Source of the DNA: Melioribacteraceae bacterium
Lineage (GTDB): Bacteria > Bacteroidota > Ignavibacteria > Ignavibacteriales > Melioribacteraceae
Assembly: GCA_019638015.1 (NCBI GenBank)
Contig: JAHBUP010000001.1
Coordinates: forward strand, 3,194,424-3,258,423
Direction: 5' to 3'
Length of the DNA: 64,000 bases
In this document: one piece after another, positions 29,334-38,113 of the stretch
Numbering within the stretch: position 1 is the first letter of the stretch
How the letters are laid out: every line of letters starts with the position of its first letter
The notes under the pieces: generated by a model
What the model was told of the DNA's origin: nothing
The model's input: the letters and a program-made list of their open reading frames with translations, nothing else
Database searches by the model: none
Program-made: the position numbers and the translations under genes

Positions 29334-30527
29334 ATGATTAAAATTGTAATGTTTTTTTTATTCTTTTTACTTTGCATTCCAGTAATGGCTCAGGAAGATA
29401 AAATGAATTCTGTAAACAAAATAATCGATGATGTAAAAAATGAGTTTGCTCCAGATAAGAGAGTAGCTATCTTTCAGATTGAAGCAAAGACCGATTCCGG
29501 GAAAGTTATTTTTAGCGGGGAGACAAATTTGGTTTCGGCAAAGGAAAAACTAACTACTTTAATCAATTCACTTCAGATTGAATACGTTGATAATATTGCT
29601 TTGCTTCCAACTGCCGATTTAGAAGATAAGATTTACGGTCTAGTAAATTTATCAGTTGCTAATATCAGAACTCAGCCGGATCATCCCGAAGAATTATCAA
29701 CTCAAGCATTATTGGGAACGCCGGTCAAAATTTTGAAGAAAGATTCAGGCTTCTTTCTTGTACAAACACCTGATGAGTATATTTCATGGGTTGATGATGC
29801 TGGTATTACGCCTATTTCTAAATTGCAATACTCCGAATGGGTTAATTCTCAAAAGATTATTTACTTGAAAGAATATGGATTTTCATATTCATCAGCCGAT
29901 AATGCTTCAGATCGGGTTTCTGATTTAACCGCAGGAAACATACTTGTTAAACTTGGCGAAGAAAATAATTTTATTAAAGTTAAATATCCTGATGATCGAA
30001 TTGCGTTCATCGAAAAAGAATATTGTAAAAATTATAATGATTGGCTATCAGAGACTAAACCAAGCGGCTCAGACATTATTGCATCCGCGAAAAAGTTTAT
30101 GGGAATTCCCTATTTATGGGGTGGTACTTCAGCGAAAGGAATGGACTGCAGCGGATTTACCAAAACCGTTTATTACTTAAATGGGATAGTGCTCGCACGA
30201 GACGCATCCCAACAGGTTAATACCGGTATTCTAATTGATACTGAAAACGGATTTGATAATTTAATTGCGGGTGATCTGCTTTTTTTTGGTAGTCGTGCAA
30301 CTGAAGTAAAAAAGGAAAGAGTAACCCATGTTGCAATTTATATTGGGAACTATGAGTTTATTCATGCGGCAGGTAGAGTTAAGATAAATTCTTTTGATAA
30401 AAATTCCGATAATTTCAGCAATTACAGGTTGAATGGATTTATTCGAGCCAAAAGAATACTTGGATCTGTTGATAACGCCGGGGTAACTTCACTACTCAAA
30501 AATAAATATTATAACGGAGAACTTTAA
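29334..30527 (+). CDS. NlpC/P60 murein peptidase with SH3 domains (YkfC-like)
   Basis: The 397-residue protein has a signal peptide cleaved near residue 20 (VMAQ). Two SH3-like domains follow (about 95-160 and 175-235). The C-terminal NlpC/P60 domain has its catalytic Cys272 in GMDCSGF, His332 in VTHVAIYIG and His344 in FIHAAG. The LARDASQQ motif is like YkfC-type gamma-D-glutamyl-L-diamino-acid endopeptidases. It trims stem peptides to L-Ala-D-Glu. Its stop codon shares one base with the ATG of the epimerase gene, which acts on that dipeptide. The signal peptide places it outside the cytosol, as for YkfC relatives in Bacteroidota. Confidence 0.9.
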   Translation: MIKIVMFFLFFLLCIPVMAQEDKMNSVNKIIDDVKNEFAPDKRVAIFQIEAKTDSGKVIFSGETNLVSAKEKLTTLINSLQIEYVDNIALLPTADLEDKIYGLVNLSVANIRTQPDHPEELSTQALLGTPVKILKKDSGFFLVQTPDEYISWVDDAGITPISKLQYSEWVNSQKIIYLKEYGFSYSSADNASDRVSDLTAGNILVKLGEENNFIKVKYPDDRIAFIEKEYCKNYNDWLSETKPSGSDIIASAKKFMGIPYLWGGTSAKGMDCSGFTKTVYYLNGIVLARDASQQVNTGILIDTENGFDNLIAGDLLFFGSRATEVKKERVTHVAIYIGNYEFIHAAGRVKINSFDKNSDNFSNYRLNGFIRAKRILGSVDNAGVTSLLKNKYYNGEL

Positions 30528-31672
30528 TGAAAGGGAACCGAAGAAATTTTTTAATCAACTCAGGATTGATTAGCGGAGCTTTATTGACAAGCGGGATCAG
30601 CTCAAATAATTTCGCAAAAAGTTTTTATATCAATAAAAAGAATTCTAAAATGAAACTAACTTTCAAACCTTACACACTCAACTTAAAACATGTATTTACA
30701 TTGGCTACCAGTTCAAGAACTACTACTCCCGTTGTATTAACTCAAATTGAGTATGACGGACTTGTAGGTTATGGTGAAGCTTCAATGCCCCCATACTTAG
30801 GTGAATCGCACGAATCCGTATCAAAATTTTTGGCGAAGGTTGACCTTTCTCAATTTAACGATCCATTCGAGATGGAATCAATTCTTGATTATCTTGATAA
30901 AGTTGATGCTTTAAATCCAGCCGCCAAAGCCGCGGTTGATATCGCTCTTCATGATTTAACAGGTAAAATTTTAGGTAAGCCGTGGCATAAAATCTGGGGA
31001 CTCGATAAATTAAAAACTCCCTACACATCATTTACAATTGGGATTGATACCAATGAAGTTGTAAAGCAAAAAGTAAAAGAAGCAGAAGAATATAAAATCT
31101 TGAAAGTGAAACTTGGACGTGAAACAGATAAGGAAATGATTGAGACAATCCGTTCTGTTACCGATAAACCAATTGTGGTTGATGTTAACCAGGGGTGGAA
31201 GGATAAATATTTAGCTCTCGATATGATTAACTGGCTGAATGAAAGAAACGTAAAAATGGTGGAACAGCCAATGCCTAAAGAAATGATTGATGAAAATGCC
31301 TGGCTTACTGAAAAGAGTCCTCTCCCAACCTTTGGTGATGAATCGGTGCAAAGAATCCCCGATGTAATAAAAGCTTATGGAGTTTATTCGGGAATAAATA
31401 TTAAGCTTATGAAATGTACCGGATTAAGAGAAGCCCATAAAATGATTACACTCGCCAAATCTCTCAACATGAAAGTTATGCTTGGTTGTATGACCGAAAC
31501 ATCATGCGCAATATCTGCTGTGTCTCAATTATCGCCGGAAGCTGAATGGGCTGATATTGATGGAAACTTACTTATCAGCAATGATCCATTTGAAGGTATT
31601 AAAATAATAGATGGTAAAGTAACATTAAACGATGAACCGGGAATTGGCATCTCAAAAATGATAGCACATTAA
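30527..31672 (+). CDS. L-Ala-D/L-Glu dipeptide epimerase (enolase superfamily) with Tat-like leader
   Basis: The 381-residue enolase-superfamily enzyme converts L-Ala-D-Glu from murein to L-Ala-L-Glu. Catalytic lysines in LKVKLG (Lys193/195) and IKLMK (Lys293) and metal ligands Asp219 (VDVNQG), Glu246 (VEQPMP) and Asp271 (GDES) are visible. The DxD at 343-345 (DIDGN) is characteristic of dipeptide epimerases. The N-terminus NRRNFLINSG resembles a twin-arginine leader, followed by a hydrophobic stretch, so it may be exported. The gene overlaps the NlpC/P60 stop by one base (TAATG), a strong sign of coupling. Confidence 0.9.
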   Translation: MKGNRRNFLINSGLISGALLTSGISSNNFAKSFYINKKNSKMKLTFKPYTLNLKHVFTLATSSRTTTPVVLTQIEYDGLVGYGEASMPPYLGESHESVSKFLAKVDLSQFNDPFEMESILDYLDKVDALNPAAKAAVDIALHDLTGKILGKPWHKIWGLDKLKTPYTSFTIGIDTNEVVKQKVKEAEEYKILKVKLGRETDKEMIETIRSVTDKPIVVDVNQGWKDKYLALDMINWLNERNVKMVEQPMPKEMIDENAWLTEKSPLPTFGDESVQRIPDVIKAYGVYSGINIKLMKCTGLREAHKMITLAKSLNMKVMLGCMTETSCAISAVSQLSPEAEWADIDGNLLISNDPFEGIKIIDGKVTLNDEPGIGISKMIAH

Positions 31673-31965
31673 ATATAATTTCGGAAATGGGGCGATTCAA
31701 AAACAAATTTAGGATTGAGTCAGCAAGACTCAAAGATTGGGATTATTCATCTCCCGCTTGGTATTATGTAACAATAAATTCTAAAGACCATTTAGAATAT
31801 TTTGGCAAAATTGTAGCTGGGAAAATGGTCTTGAATGAATTAGGGATAATTGTAGAAAAAGAATGGTTGAAAACAAAGCAGCTAAGAGAGAACGTGGAAT
31901 TGGATTATTATGTAATTATGCCTAATCATATTCATGGGATTTTAATAATTAATGGGCCAGAGGTA

Positions 31966-31986
31966 GAGACGCACCGAGTGCGTCTC
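31966..31986. repeat. REP-like palindrome A inside the RAYT gene
   Basis: A perfect inverted repeat with arms GAGACGCAC and GTGCGTCTC and a 3-nt loop. It sits in frame, coding residues 94-100 (ETHRVRL), just after the HIH motif. It shares the AGACGC core with palindrome B, 23 bp further on. Confidence 0.8.
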
Positions 31987-32009
31987 CAGAATAATATTTT
32001 TAATAACTT

Positions 32010-32028
32010 AGACGCGTGCGACGCGTCT
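32010..32028. repeat. REP-like palindrome B inside the RAYT gene
   Basis: A perfect inverted repeat with arms AGACGCGT and ACGCGTCT and a 3-nt loop. It is coded within residues 108-115 (LDACDASL). Together with palindrome A it forms a REP doublet-like pair with a 23-bp spacer. Confidence 0.8.
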
Positions 32029-32288
32029 TTACGAACAGTAAAAAATTGTTTGAGTGATATTGTTCGTGGTTTTAAGTCTGCTGTAACAAAACGTATTCAT
32101 GAAATCGGTTATTCATCCTTTTCATGGCAAACGCGTTTTTATGATAGAATTATTCGTAACGAGACTGAATTGTTTAACATAAGAAAATACATTGAGCAAA
32201 ATCCATTGAAGTGGGATTTGGAGAAAAACAAACGTGAAAACATTCGTGTGTTATAAGTACATCCATGGGGAAATATTAAAATATAAAA

Positions 32289-32335
32289 GGCTATCACGAA
32301 GTAATTTATTTAACTGTATTAATTCGACGATAGCC
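32289..32335. terminator. Hairpin between convergent genes (RAYT and NagB/PIG-L)
   Basis: The stem GGCTATC/GATAGCC is extended by CGAA/TTCG across a small mismatch, with a 22-nt AT-rich loop. It lies 32 bp after the RAYT stop and just after the NagB/PIG-L stop (minus strand), so it could act as a bidirectional terminator for both. It lacks the AGACGC core of the palindromes inside the RAYT gene. Confidence 0.5.
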
Positions 32336-32360
32336 TATATACTTAAGTAATAACTAATCC

Positions 32361-34736
32361 TTATTCAGTAACCTTCTTCAACTCTCTTGTATGTTTATAG
32401 AACTCCTCGAGGGTTAATTCTCTCAAGAACAACATCCCTTTTGCGGCTCTTACTCTTGGATGGGGATGCTTTAAAAAGAAATCCTTACCTAAACATTCTC
32501 TGATTACATTGTACTGTTCAACTTGAGTGCGTTGTACAAGTCTATTGAACGGCCCATCATATTCCCAGCTTGGGAAACTTGCCCCCTTCTGTGAACCGAA
32601 ACTTTTAAGGAATTGGTTTTCTAATATCGCAAATGAATTTAAGCTTACCGGCACATAAATATTTGCTTCAGCAGGATGGAAACGGTACCAAACATTTCTA
32701 TAACCCCATACTTTAATATTCGAATTACCCGAATGTTTTTCATAAAGTTGGAGAGCTTCTGAGATTGCCTGCATTACTTTATAATGAGTATCGGGACCGC
32801 TTCCTTCAGGGTCGAATGCTACTGTAACAATTGTCGGCTCTATCTTTTTCATCTGCTCAAAAATCGGCATTACATCTCTTCCCATTTCCGGTATCTCGGT
32901 AAAAATATCCCCTTGATAAAAACCTAAGCGAAGATGCGATACATCTTCAACACTAAAACCATAGTATCCCCAGAATATCTCACTTTCAAATTCTCTCTGC
33001 ATACCTTTAAGTTTTTGAACATGAGCAATATCTTTTTTACCTGGATATTGAGTTCTAAAATAATTGATTAATTCGCCCACTCTGTCTTTAAGATAAACTA
33101 AATTTTCCTCTTCATAAACTTCCATAATATTACGGAGCAATCTTCTTGCTAAACCTTCATTCTGCAAAGTGCGGGAATGCCCGGCAACTCCATCGAGATA
33201 ATGCATCACGTCTCTATTCTTACCGTCAACATTTCCCCTATCAAAATAATGTTCCTTAAATTTTTTGTTTAAAAGACCGGTATTTAGAAAGCTCAATAAA
33301 TTTTCCATCAAGTTGAGCATAAAAGAGTTTGTAACAGCTGTAAATCCGCTAGTCATATAAGAAAAGTGATGTCTGTTTTTAGGTGTACGCACTAAATGAG
33401 TAATGTAAGGTAGATATGCCAATTCAATATCATCATGATGAGGCGCGGTATGCAAAATGGTTTCATTTTCAATTACCTGCATTCCCTTGTCCAAACGATG
33501 AATAATATTTTTCCCTATCTCAGCTGTAACCTCACTATTTCCTTTTCCAGTTTTTGCTAGAACCAAACTGGCAATCTTACTCTCTTTAAAATCATCTTTT
33601 GTGAGATTTGTGAGAGTCTTTGATTTATCAACTACAAGATTAATTACAGCGCGCTCAACTGATTGTTGAGATACTTTCGCTTCCCCTTCAACTTCAACAT
33701 ATCTCCTCTCACTTAATCTCAGTGCGGCTCCATTAGTTAAATAAAAACGGGAGTTATCTAACTTTTGCAATGCGGTAGCTGGATATTTATTAGAAATAGA
33801 ATTTTGAATAGAATCTCTAACAATATTTGCTTTTGCCTCACCAGCTGCAATAATTATTGCTGTGGCATTCGGATTATATGTAATTGTTTCAAGTCCGATA
33901 GTTATTACTAATCTATTGCGGGCTACTTCAATTCCGCCGAGATCTGTTGCCGCCGCGGCCTGAGTTTCATAATTAGTATTAATTAATCGGGTAGTAGAAA
34001 AATGATCGCTACCCTGAACATTAAAACCAATATGTCCATCGGGACCAATGCCGCCAAGGAAGAATCCGATTCCCCCCATCGCTCTAATTTGTCTTTCATA
34101 ATTGGAGCAGTACTCATCCACCAATTCAATGGTTTCCTTCTGCAATCTTTCCAATCTTGAACTCGCCCATCTGGTCCGCAATGAAAGGTCAACTTTCTGA
34201 TCGGGAAAAATTTCATTAAGTGATAAATTTTCGGCAGTTGGTATTTCATTAATGTTCATTAATAACGCATTGCTCTTATTTAATCCCCAAAAACGGAAAT
34301 AGAAATTTTGGATGTAGTAATAAAAACTGTTATGCTGCCCGCTATCTATTGGATAAAATTCATCAATCTGAACAAATCTGAGATTCTCCAATGTAGGTCT
34401 TTTTGATTCTTTTATTCCTACTTCATTAAGCATTGTTTGAATTGGTTTGGAGTCCCACTCTTTAATAATTTTAGCAACCCACTTAATAAAGTGTTCGGGA
34501 GTTTTACCAGTAGGAAGTGAAATAACACCATCAGGATTTTCTAATACCCACTCAATAAATCTGAGAGCTGTCAATTTTCCCAATTCAGGAAAACTCTCAA
34601 CCTGTATGATTGGAATTTTCTCAACCGGTTTATAAATGTACTCTTTACCGGAAAGCTCGAGATAGTGCTTCTCAACATTCGAGGTAGGAAACATCACATT
34701 TTTATCTTTGCCTTTTTTTACTACTGACTTAGCCAT
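32361..34736 (-). CDS. nagB: NagB-type glucosamine-6-phosphate deaminase fused to PIG-L deacetylase domain
   Basis: The 791-residue cytosolic fusion has an N-terminal NagB domain with SLPTGKTPE (73-81), the IDEFYP turn (124-129) and GGIGPDGHIGFN (228-239) with catalytic His235. NagB turns GlcN-6-P into Fru-6-P and ammonia. From about residue 425 a PIG-L/LmbE zinc deacetylase domain starts, with the motif HTAPHHDDIELAY (Asp/His triad at 433-436). Such domains remove acetyl groups from GlcNAc compounds. I see no nagA in the window, so the fusion may deacetylate GlcNAc-6-P and then deaminate it. It is the last gene of the beta-propeller/amidase operon. Confidence 0.87.
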   Translation of the reverse strand: MAKSVVKKGKDKNVMFPTSNVEKHYLELSGKEYIYKPVEKIPIIQVESFPELGKLTALRFIEWVLENPDGVISLPTGKTPEHFIKWVAKIIKEWDSKPIQTMLNEVGIKESKRPTLENLRFVQIDEFYPIDSGQHNSFYYYIQNFYFRFWGLNKSNALLMNINEIPTAENLSLNEIFPDQKVDLSLRTRWASSRLERLQKETIELVDEYCSNYERQIRAMGGIGFFLGGIGPDGHIGFNVQGSDHFSTTRLINTNYETQAAAATDLGGIEVARNRLVITIGLETITYNPNATAIIIAAGEAKANIVRDSIQNSISNKYPATALQKLDNSRFYLTNGAALRLSERRYVEVEGEAKVSQQSVERAVINLVVDKSKTLTNLTKDDFKESKIASLVLAKTGKGNSEVTAEIGKNIIHRLDKGMQVIENETILHTAPHHDDIELAYLPYITHLVRTPKNRHHFSYMTSGFTAVTNSFMLNLMENLLSFLNTGLLNKKFKEHYFDRGNVDGKNRDVMHYLDGVAGHSRTLQNEGLARRLLRNIMEVYEEENLVYLKDRVGELINYFRTQYPGKKDIAHVQKLKGMQREFESEIFWGYYGFSVEDVSHLRLGFYQGDIFTEIPEMGRDVMPIFEQMKKIEPTIVTVAFDPEGSGPDTHYKVMQAISEALQLYEKHSGNSNIKVWGYRNVWYRFHPAEANIYVPVSLNSFAILENQFLKSFGSQKGASFPSWEYDGPFNRLVQRTQVEQYNVIRECLGKDFFLKHPHPRVRAAKGMLFLRELTLEEFYKHTRELKKVTE

Positions 34737-34782
34737 TTATTTAACTCTCTATATTTATATTTTTAATTTATTAACAACCCAT

Positions 34783-37188
34783 TTATTTCAGAAGCATGAA
34801 CTTTTTACTCATCAAAAATTTACCGGCATGTATTCTATAAATATAAATACCGCTTGCTAAATTTTTCGCAATAAACTCATATTGGTAATTGCCGGGTGAT
34901 TTATCCTCATCAACCAATGTTGCGACTTCAGCGCCGAGCAAATCAAATACTTTGAGAATAACACGAACTGAGCCGCCCTGTAATCCCGAAGAAGGAATTG
35001 TATATCTAATATTTGTTGAGGGATTAAATGGATTTGGATAATTCTGCTCCAGTCGGTATTCATCAGGAATTGTCTCCACATATTCAATGCCGGTAACAAT
35101 ATTTGTAAGACAGTCATCAAAGAATAATCTTCCTTCCAAACTGCCATTTTCAGTTTGGGAAATATTTATACTTTTTATTCGAACTATTCCAATTCCCGGT
35201 ATTGAATTCAATAATATTTTTTTCATTCTCCAGCCGGTCCAATTTATTGTATCAACAAAAACCAACTCCTCAGCAGAGTTTCCTCTTCCAAATCTATACT
35301 GAAGTAAATTTTTGCTGTCATCACCAAACACCCAAATACCAAATTCACCGGTAGAGGTTTCACCGATTGTAATCGGGTTCTGCAAACCCAATTCCACATT
35401 GCCATCCTTACCCGAGAACGCATACTCGAGTCGGCCCGAATTACTCCCGCTAATTTTTTTCTGACTCAATAGTACAAAATTAGTTTTACTACTCACGACA
35501 CCTTTTGTATTTGGCGATAATAATGGTGAGCTCCAAATATTATCAGTTTCAAAACCCTCCAAAATTTGTCCGGTAAAAGTAGTATTGCTCTCCACAGTAA
35601 ATTTAATTGTATCGGTTTGCAAATATTTTACATTCTCAACATCACCAATTCCCTCTCTAACAATCACTTTATAAGTAGAATTATTTACGAGCGCCGCTCT
35701 TGGCTCAAACTCAATTATTCCACTCGCGTATTTTGCTTGATTAACGGATAATGAAACTGAATTACCACCACTATCCATAAAGGCAATTTTACCGCTTAAA
35801 GTTAGTCCATCAATGCCCTTATCAAATTGAATTCTAATTAGCACTGTTGAGCTTATATTCTCAGCTCCGGAACTGGGATAGGTTGATATTAATTTTAGTT
35901 TCGAACGTGTTGTAAATGAAAATGATTTTTCTTGAGGGAGATAAATGCCAAAATGAGTTTTTGCCTGCGAATTTAATTTAACAGTATATTTTGTCCCTGG
36001 AGTATAGCTTTTTGTTGGAGAGAAGATCATCCGCTTGAAATCATTTTCCCAGATAAATCCACCGGCAACTTCGGGAGTAATAGTTAACGCTTTTTGCGTT
36101 TCAGTCGGATTCATCCGAATGTCAAAATCAATAATTATTTTTGAAATGTTACTTACTTCATTAATACTATCTGCAGGTGAGTAACTCAGAACTGAGGGAG
36201 GATCAAGAATTGGATTTAGCACCATCAGCTTATCAAAAAAACTTGAAGTATTAGCTGAGACTGTAATTGGAATGGTATCGGGTTTCATTTTTTCAACTTC
36301 ATAAATCAAACTATAGTTACCGGGAAGAACTTCATCAAAGAAGAAGTAACCATTGTTAAAACTATCACCGGTATAAATTTTATTTCCCGGTTCCAGTTTA
36401 ACTTTAATTGTATTTAGCGGTTTATAAATGTCGTTCCCTATTGGGTTATAGCTAGTCGGTACTTTTTCCAATTCGTCTCTTAAAATTCCGGCGACAATTC
36501 CATGCTGGAATTCACCCGCGTTAAAATATTGTAAAAATGATCTCGCGATTGCCCACGCTTCATGCTTTAAGTAACTATTATTTTTAAGCCGCCATGTTTC
36601 CGGTGTGTAATCGTGAAATGAGCCTTCGGATAAAGTGCCCGGCAGAGCCAATGGTCTTAAAACTCCAAGCCCCGATGTATTACCATAAAAATTAAAATCT
36701 CCTCGATTATGTTCGGCTGTTGTTCTATTAACCGATCTAATTTTATTTGCAAGTATCGCCCCCATTACTTTTGATTGAGGGTAGGTTGGAGCATTATCAT
36801 ATCCATGAAAAAGTATTAATGTATAATTGCTCGCCGCGTTAAATGCGTTGCTGTGTATTGAGTGAAAATAATCCACATTATTCGAATTAGCGATCTCGGC
36901 AATCTGTGAAAGACCAAGATCATCCTCTGTTCTGTTTTGAGTTCTCGACATTATAACAGTAGCGCCTAGTGATTCGAGAATATCTCTCAAGTGAAGTCCC
37001 TTTGCCAGATTCCCCTCCGATTCCCAGAAATAGATATTATTCCCAAGCGGGATTTGCCTATCGTTTGAATCATAACCGCCATGCCCGGGATTAATGCAAA
37101 TTTTGAGTCCAGAAAGAGACTGTGAGAATATTGTGGTTCCCAAAAAAAGTGTAACGATTAAGGAGGCATATATAAATTGTTTTTTCAT
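34783..37188 (-). CDS. T9SS-secreted N-acetylmuramoyl-L-alanine amidase with Ig-like domains
   Basis: An in-frame TTG at 37215 is less likely than the ATG at 37188 (MKKQFIYASL), which leaves a 7-bp gap to the upstream stop and yields 801 residues. After the signal peptide, the Amidase_3 domain spans roughly residues 30-220 with zinc ligands in NPGHGG, the WESEGNL glutamate and SIHSNA. Big_5/SbsA-like Ig modules follow (around DSINEVSNISKIIIDFD and AENISSTVLIRIQFD). The end is a T9SS type A tail with QNYPNPFNPSTNIRY. It should cleave the MurNAc-peptide bond of murein outside the cell, in contrast to the lipoprotein amidase at 24114-26789. Confidence 0.88.
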   Translation of the reverse strand: MKKQFIYASLIVTLFLGTTIFSQSLSGLKICINPGHGGYDSNDRQIPLGNNIYFWESEGNLAKGLHLRDILESLGATVIMSRTQNRTEDDLGLSQIAEIANSNNVDYFHSIHSNAFNAASNYTLILFHGYDNAPTYPQSKVMGAILANKIRSVNRTTAEHNRGDFNFYGNTSGLGVLRPLALPGTLSEGSFHDYTPETWRLKNNSYLKHEAWAIARSFLQYFNAGEFQHGIVAGILRDELEKVPTSYNPIGNDIYKPLNTIKVKLEPGNKIYTGDSFNNGYFFFDEVLPGNYSLIYEVEKMKPDTIPITVSANTSSFFDKLMVLNPILDPPSVLSYSPADSINEVSNISKIIIDFDIRMNPTETQKALTITPEVAGGFIWENDFKRMIFSPTKSYTPGTKYTVKLNSQAKTHFGIYLPQEKSFSFTTRSKLKLISTYPSSGAENISSTVLIRIQFDKGIDGLTLSGKIAFMDSGGNSVSLSVNQAKYASGIIEFEPRAALVNNSTYKVIVREGIGDVENVKYLQTDTIKFTVESNTTFTGQILEGFETDNIWSSPLLSPNTKGVVSSKTNFVLLSQKKISGSNSGRLEYAFSGKDGNVELGLQNPITIGETSTGEFGIWVFGDDSKNLLQYRFGRGNSAEELVFVDTINWTGWRMKKILLNSIPGIGIVRIKSINISQTENGSLEGRLFFDDCLTNIVTGIEYVETIPDEYRLEQNYPNPFNPSTNIRYTIPSSGLQGGSVRVILKVFDLLGAEVATLVDEDKSPGNYQYEFIAKNLASGIYIYRIHAGKFLMSKKFMLLK

Positions 37189-37195
37189 ATTTTTT

Positions 37196-38113
37196 TTATT
37201 CAATCTTAAGTTCAATTTTTCTTATTTCACCATCGTAAGTATTGTAATAAATCTCCGAGGGAGTAATTCCCCATCTTGGGTACATTGCAATATGATCTTG
37301 ATCCACCGTCAAATTAAAATATTTACCGCTCTTAATATTAACGATATGTATGTTTGAGGATATCACTTCCACACCATCATCAATATCTTTCATAAACAAA
37401 ACCCAATTTCCATCGGGAGAAAATGAGGGATAATTTGCATATCCTAATTTTTTAATTATTGCGCCATTCAAGTCAGTGATGTATGCACCTTTTCCGGCAA
37501 AAGTAAAAAGTAGCAAATTTCTATTTGGAGAAATTGAGGGCCATAAATAATGCCCGACTCCAAATGGCTGAATTGTTTTTTTAACTCTTCCATCCGTTAC
37601 AATTAGACTATTGTTTTGAGCATAGGCAGTTATTAATGAATAATTACTTTTTTGAAGAACGTTTTTATTTACCACAACCGGTAAATTGGAATCCTTTAGA
37701 AAACTGAAAACCAGTCCATTCTCATTTTTACAAATCCTTAAATCGCGAATACCGTTTTCTATATATGAGGATCTTCTTGAAATAATATTGTATGAAACTA
37801 GCGAGGAGATTCTTCTTCCATTATTAAATCTGTCATGTCTAAAAATCAATTCATTGTTCGAGGAAAAACCGGGTTCGTATCCTGCTCCCAATGCATCCGT
37901 GATTAGTAGAGTATTCCCGTCATTTATATTTTTGAGCCAAAGCCCTTTTCTATTCTCTGATGAGAAAATAATGCTCTTTCCATCCGGGTTAACTTGTGGA
38001 TAGTAAAATTTTCCTTCGGTTAAATTTGTAACCGGATTGTTCTTTATTACTGTAACTTTTTGAGAAATTACCGGCATCGTCATCAAAAATAAAATCAAGA
38101 TTACTTTTCTCAT
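37196..38113 (-). CDS. Exported TolB/PD40-type beta-propeller protein
   Basis: I chose the ATG at 38113 because an AGGAG ribosome site sits directly before it. The longer frame to 38134 lacks one. The 305-residue product has a signal peptide (MRKVILILFLMTMPVIS) and PD40/TolB-like propeller blades (VNPDGKSIIFSSENRKGLW, FSPDGNWVLFMKDIDDG). It is the first gene of the minus-strand operon and is followed within 7 bp by the T9SS amidase gene. No enzymatic motif is seen. A role in ligand binding or in assembling the surface amidase is speculative. Confidence 0.72.
   Translation of the reverse strand: MRKVILILFLMTMPVISQKVTVIKNNPVTNLTEGKFYYPQVNPDGKSIIFSSENRKGLWLKNINDGNTLLITDALGAGYEPGFSSNNELIFRHDRFNNGRRISSLVSYNIISRRSSYIENGIRDLRICKNENGLVFSFLKDSNLPVVVNKNVLQKSNYSLITAYAQNNSLIVTDGRVKKTIQPFGVGHYLWPSISPNRNLLLFTFAGKGAYITDLNGAIIKKLGYANYPSFSPDGNWVLFMKDIDDGVEVISSNIHIVNIKSGKYFNLTVDQDHIAMYPRWGITPSEIYYNTYDGEIRKIELKIE

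Larger units (their letters stand above)
31687..32256 (+). mobile_element. REP-associated tyrosine transposase (RAYT) gene
   Basis: The 189-residue Y1/HUH protein of the IS200-related RAYT group opens with the family pattern (R/K-rich FRIES, YYVTI). It has the metal-binding HIH (81-83, in YVIMPNHIHGI) and a likely nucleophile Tyr152 in FYDRIIRNE. It ends with the usual YIEQNPLKW. It sits 15 bp after the epimerase stop on the same strand. Two short GC-rich palindromes lie within the coding region (31966-31986 and 32010-32028). RAYTs act as single-copy host-domesticated genes that mobilise REP palindromes rather than themselves, so the gene may still be intact and active. Confidence 0.85.
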
